From: Actinomycetes bacterium
GTDB taxonomy: Bacteria > Actinomycetota > Actinomycetes > Actinomycetales > Cellulomonadaceae
Length of the DNA stretch: 16,959 nt
NCBI GenBank assembly: GCA_021793115.1
Contig: JAJYTJ010000079.1
Span: forward strand, 1-16,959
Direction of reading: 5' to 3'
Below the pieces are notes generated by a model that was given only the letters and a program-made list of their open reading frames with translations, was not told where the DNA came from and did no database searches. Positions 13,324-16,959 of the stretch are shown in pieces. How positions within the stretch are numbered: position 1 is the stretch's first letter; each line of letters opens with the position of its first letter. The position numbers and the translations under genes are program-made.

Positions 13324-13686
13324 CTAGGCGAGGCAGGGCTCGATGGCGTCGCGGAACGCCTCCGGCGTGAACGGCTTGGCGATGAGGAACAGCGCGCCGG
13401 CCTCCTCGGCCATCTGCCGCATCTCGGCGGAGCCCTCCGACGTGACGAAGCCGAACGGCGTGCCGAAGCCCTCGGCCCGCAGCGCGCGGAGCAGCTCCAG
13501 CCCCGTCATCACCGGCATGTTCCAGTCGGACAGCACCACGTCGGGCTCGTCGGCACGCACCGCGTCGAGGGCCTCCTGGCCGTCGGCGGCTTCGCGCACC
13601 TCCCAGTCGAAGCCGGCCTGGCGCAGCGTCCGGACGACGATCTGCCGCATGACGCGGCTGTCGTCGGCGACGAGTACACGGATCAT
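13324..13686 (-). CDS. cheY: CheY-type single-domain response regulator (second copy)
   Basis: This 120-aa receiver domain without an output domain has the acidic pair Asp8-Asp9 in VLVADDS, phospho-acceptor Asp54 in VVLSDWNMPVMTGLELL, Thr82 in FVTSEG, and Lys104 in IAKPFTPEAF. It starts within the stop codon of the CheX-type gene (ATGA) and is followed 8 bp later by a CheX/CheC-like gene. It is clearly different from the other CheY in this operon (for example WNMPVMTG against WNMPVMDG, and a two-residue shift of the phospho site). One of the pair may act on the flagellar switch and the other as a phosphate sink or in another output; the sequence does not tell which. Confidence 0.92.
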   Translation of the reverse strand: MIRVLVADDSRVMRQIVVRTLRQAGFDWEVREAADGQEALDAVRADEPDVVLSDWNMPVMTGLELLRALRAEGFGTPFGFVTSEGSAEMRQMAEEAGALFLIAKPFTPEAFRDAIEPCLA

Positions 13687-14182
13687 CGGTCCTCCTGTCC
13701 CGGGACGGTCACCGCGGCGGCGGCCACCCCGTCCCTCTCCTCGGCCGCCCACACGGTGAGCACGAGCGACCGTCCTCGCCAGCCCAGCGGCAGCCGCTGG
13801 ACGGGATGTGCCCCCGGGTCGTCGGGCAGCGCGCAGGCCACCCGGGGCAGGCCGAGCGTGCCCTGCTCCGGCAGCAGCGCCTTGACGTTGCCGCCGACGA
13901 CGTTCGCCAGCTCGCCGAGCGCGTCGACGAGGTCGTCGTCGGACACCTCGGCGCGATCCGGGAGCCGCAGCAGGGCCCGGGTGAGTCCCGCCGCGGCGTC
14001 CGACGACGTCTCGAGCGAGGCCCGGCCGCGCCACGGCCCGTGGACGTCCACCCAGGCGGCCACGTCGTGGCCGTCGAGCGGCACGTCGCCGGGCCAGGGC
14101 GCGATCGTGCCGGCCTCGCCGTCCACCATCGCGGCGAACACGTCGCCGGCGATGGCGGACACGTCCGCCGAGGTGATGGCGC

Positions 14183-14186
<4 letters not shown>
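13683..14186 (-). CDS. cheX: CheX-type chemotaxis phosphatase
   Basis: This 167-aa protein fits the CheX family, which dephosphorylates phospho-CheY. It carries VDALGELANVVGGNVKALLP (87-106), matching D-xxx-E-xx-N with Asp88, Glu92 and Asn95, followed by the G-G-N-(I/V)-K pattern typical of this family and a Pro further on. The N-terminal half (1-80) has the expected mix of helix and strands, ending in ASLETSSDAAAGLTRALL. It starts at an ATG inside the stop codon of the upstream cheY and ends overlapping the next cheY by 4 bp, so it is sandwiched between two possible substrates. The family is well supported by motif and context. Confidence 0.8.
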
Positions 14187-14565
<379 letters not shown>

Positions 14566-14569
<4 letters not shown>

Positions 14570-15528
14570 GACACACCTCGGGGCTGGGTCTGGACAGGGG
14601 CGGGGCGGGTCGGTGCGGCGAAGGGGCGCGTGGCCGCCGGGGGAGGCCAGCCGGGCGGCAGGCCGCGGGGCGCGGGGACACCCCCGCGGGGCGCGGGCAC
14701 CGCGGTCGGCGCCACCGCCGGGACCCGCGGTTCGCGCAGCGGCCGGTGCAGCACGGCGCCGCCCGCCTCGACGCGCTCGAACCCGTCGTGCACGCCGAGC
14801 GTCGTCTCGGCGGCCCCCAGGACCACGAACCCACCGGGCCGCAGCGCCCGCGCCACGCGGTCGAGCACCGCGCGCTTGGTCGGCAGGTCGAAGTAGATGA
14901 GCACGTTGCGCAGGAACACGAGGTCGAAGGGCCCCGGGGGTGGCGCGTCCATGAGGTTGTGCCGGCGGAACTGGACGCGGTTCCGGAGGTCGGCGCGCAC
15001 CCGCCAGTGCGCGCCGACCCGTTCGAAGTGGCGGACGAGGACCGCGGCTGGTAGCCCGCGGTTCACCTCGAGCTGGCTGTACTGGCCCTCGCGGGCCCGC
15101 GCCAGCACCTGCTCGTTGAGGTCGGTGGCGACGACCTCGACCGGCAGCGGCGCGTCCGCCAGCGCCATGAGGATGGAGTAGGGCTCCTGGCCGGTGGAGC
15201 ACGCGGCCGACCAGACGCGCACGCGGTCGGTGGCGCCGGCCGCACGCAGCAGCGGCAGGATGTGCGCGCTCAGCGCGGCGAACGGCGCGACGTCCCGGAA
15301 CCACGACGTCTCGTTCGTCGTCATGGCCTCGACCACCACCGCGAGCTCGTCCTCCGGCGCGCCCGCGCGCAGGCGGCGCACGTACTCGTCCAGGCCCAGC
15401 TGCCGCTCGCGGGCGATCGGCCCGAGCCTGCTCTCGACGAGGTACTCCTTGCCCGGCTCGAGCCGGATCGCGCTGCGCCGGCCGACCAGGTCGGCCACGA
15501 ACGCGAAGGTCTCCGGGGCGATGCTCAT
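14566..15528 (-). CDS. cheR: Chemotaxis protein methyltransferase CheR
   Basis: This 320-aa protein methylates glutamates on chemoreceptors using S-adenosylmethionine. An N-terminal helical domain (about 1-75) ends with MTTNETSWFRD (69-79), the family hallmark. The SAM-binding fold has VWSAACSTGQEPYSI (105-119), VVATDLNEQVL (132-142) and FDLVFLRNVLIYFD (201-214). After residue 265 there is a Pro/Ala-rich tail of about 55 residues that ordinary CheR lacks and that is probably disordered. It overlaps cheB upstream (ATGA at 15528) and cheY downstream. Confidence 0.96.
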
Positions 15529-16604
15529 CGCTCACCCCGCAGCCGCGCCTCGAGCGCCCCGGCCAGCTCGCCGAGCGGCAGCACGCGGTGGGCGAACCCC
15601 GCCGTCGCGACCGCGCCCGGCATGCCCCACACCACGCTCGTCGCCTCGTCCTGCACCATGACCGTGCCGCCGGCCGCGACGATCTGCCCGGCGCCCGTGC
15701 GCCCGTCGGCGCCCATGCCGGTCATGACGACGCCGACGATCTCGCCGCCCACCGCCTCGACGGCCGACGCGAAGAGGACGTCCACCGAGGGCCGGCAGAA
15801 GTTGACCGGAGGGCCGTCCTGCAGGCCCGCGGCGAGTCCCCCCGCGCGCGGCCGCACGACGAGGTGGTGGTCGCCCGGTGCGATCGCGATGGTGCCGGGC
15901 ACCAGCGGGTCGCCCGAGGCGGCCTCGACCACCGTGGCCGGGCCGAGCCGGTCGAGCCGGGCCGCCAGCTGGCGCGTGAAGACCGGTGGCATGTGCTGCA
16001 CGACGAGCACCGGCACCGGCGGCGGGGCGGTCAGGCCGCCGACGAAGCGCGACAGCGCCTCGGGGCCGCCGGTCGACGAGCCGACGACGACGAGCCGGAC
16101 CGGGTGCACCGGCAGCGCCCCGCCGGCCGCGACGCGCGTCGCGGGACTCGCGGGCTCCGGCCACGGGTGCGCGGCCGCCGTGCTCCGCCGCGTCATCGCG
16201 CCCGTGAGCGCGAGGAGCTTGGGGATGAGCTCCTCGGCCACGCGCTGCAGCGAGTCCGTCACCGACAGCCCGCCGGTGGGCTTGGCCACGTAGTCGGTGG
16301 CACCGGCCGACAGCGCGTCGAGCGTCGCGGCGGCGCCGCGCTCGGTGAGCGTGGAGAACATGATGATCGGCATCCGGTGGCCGGCGCGCCGCAGCGCCCG
16401 GACCGCCTCGATGCCGTCCATCTCGGGCATCTCGACGTCCATCGTCACGGCGTCGGGCGCCAGCTGGTCGACGCGCGCCAGGGCGAGCCGGCCGTTCGAC
16501 GCGGTGCCGACGACCTCCACGCGGGGGTCGCGGCCGAGCGTCTCGGACACCAGGCGACGGATGACGACCGAGTCGTCGACGACGAGCACACGCACCGGCG
16601 TCAT
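15525..16604 (-). CDS. cheB: Chemotaxis response regulator methylesterase CheB
   Basis: This 359-aa protein removes receptor methyl groups and deamidates receptor glutamines when phosphorylated. The receiver domain has Asp10-Asp11 and phospho-acceptor Asp56 in VTMDVEMPEMDG, with Lys109. The catalytic domain (from about 168) has VGSSTGG with Ser177, VQHMP with His204, and TGMGADG with Asp300, the expected Ser-His-Asp triad. The start is set at ATG 16604 because AGGTGG lies 5 nt upstream; the GTG at 16613 would fall inside that site. A 42-bp gap separates it from the receptor gene, and it overlaps cheR by 4 bp. Confidence 0.95.
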   Translation of the reverse strand: MTPVRVLVVDDSVVIRRLVSETLGRDPRVEVVGTASNGRLALARVDQLAPDAVTMDVEMPEMDGIEAVRALRRAGHRMPIIMFSTLTERGAAATLDALSAGATDYVAKPTGGLSVTDSLQRVAEELIPKLLALTGAMTRRSTAAAHPWPEPASPATRVAAGGALPVHPVRLVVVGSSTGGPEALSRFVGGLTAPPPVPVLVVQHMPPVFTRQLAARLDRLGPATVVEAASGDPLVPGTIAIAPGDHHLVVRPRAGGLAAGLQDGPPVNFCRPSVDVLFASAVEAVGGEIVGVVMTGMGADGRTGAGQIVAAGGTVMVQDEATSVVWGMPGAVATAGFAHRVLPLGELAGALEARLRGER

Positions 16605-16646
16605 CGGGGCCACCTGTGGCGGTGGCGCGGGGTGACGGGTCCCACG

Positions 16647-16959
16647 TCAGACCCGGAACCGAGCGACCCGGCCACGCAGGTCCTCCGAGAGCTGGGCGAG
16701 GTTGTCGATCTCCGAGCCGATCTGGTTGACGACGCCCGACGACGCGGCGGCCGACGAGGCGACGCCGGTGATGTTGGAGGCGATCTCGCTGGAGCCGGTG
16801 GCCGCCTCGGCCACGTTGCGACTCATCTCGCTCGTGGTGACCGTCTGCTCCTCCACCGCCGAGGCGATCGTCATCTGATAGTTGCTGATCTCGCCGACGA
16901 TCGTGCTGATCTGGCCGATGGCCTCGACGGCGCTCTGCGTGTCGGTCTGGATGGCGGCC
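16647..16959 (-). CDS. Methyl-accepting chemotaxis protein, C-terminal fragment
   Basis: The C-terminal end of a chemoreceptor gene, cut by the right edge of the window. The frame is open to 16959 and reads the C-terminal arm of the cytoplasmic signalling coiled coil: AAIQTDTQSAVEAIGQIS, then TIASAVEEQTVTTSEMSRNV, AATGSSEIASNI and a final VARFRV. The AVEEQ..T..EMSRNV pattern with paired Glu/Gln residues is the usual methylation-helix type. There is no CheR/CheB-docking pentapeptide at the end. The sensory domain and ligand cannot be told. It is followed directly by cheB, consistent with one operon. Confidence 0.93.
   Translation of the reverse strand, partial: AAIQTDTQSAVEAIGQISTIVGEISNYQMTIASAVEEQTVTTSEMSRNVAEAATGSSEIASNITGVASSAAASSGVVNQIGSEIDNLAQLSEDLRGRVARFRV

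Noticed and set aside
16605..16613. CheB starting at GTG 16613
   Set aside because: The AGGTGG ribosome binding site for ATG 16604 overlaps it, and the receiver domain is complete from 16604.

Overview
The window comes from a high-GC Gram-positive genome. The GC-rich coding, frequent GTG starts, ATGA stop/start overlaps, likely leaderless promoters, a motile-actinobacterial che operon and otsA/otsB all point to Actinomycetota, most plausibly a Cellulomonas-like member of the Micrococcales. The genus is inferred from gene content and not proven.

Positions 1-5133 look like an acquired island. It begins with the 3' part of a tyrosine recombinase gene (65-493), followed by about 680 bp of lower-GC non-coding DNA rich in inverted repeats. 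A five-gene + strand operon follows (1176-5061). It encodes a 167-aa precursor with a nitrile-hydratase-like (NHLP, 'proteusin') leader and a Cys-free, very hydrophobic C-terminus; a PoyD-type radical SAM peptide epimerase; a 42-aa single-pass membrane protein; an ABC ATPase; and its membrane partner. The island ends at the 3' end of a tRNA-Thr(TGT) gene on the - strand (5134-5207), a typical integration site. This is the best candidate for an undescribed system: a compact proteusin/D-amino-acid peptide pathway with no lanthionine, methylation or protease genes in view.

Positions 5208-9715 look like chromosomal backbone and are all on the - strand: a membrane-anchored DsbA-like thiol oxidoreductase behind a strong hairpin, a small membrane protein with two cysteines, a DUF2804 protein, and a Ser/Thr protein kinase with a multi-span membrane C-terminus. 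Three of these genes carry a TANNNT box exactly 6 nt before the start codon, which suggests leaderless transcripts.

Positions 9716-12829 hold a repeat-rich spacer, otsA and otsB (trehalose synthesis from UDP-glucose and glucose-6-phosphate), and a convergent spacer with two identical hairpins. OtsB has a repeat-built N-terminal extension of about 135-150 residues.

Positions 12830-16959 hold a tightly coupled - strand chemotaxis operon: the end of a methyl-accepting chemotaxis protein, CheB, CheR, CheY, a CheX-type protein, a second CheY, and a second CheX/CheC-like protein. Four of the junctions are ATGA overlaps. Having two response regulators and two proteins with the CheC/CheX/FliY phosphatase signature in one operon is notable.
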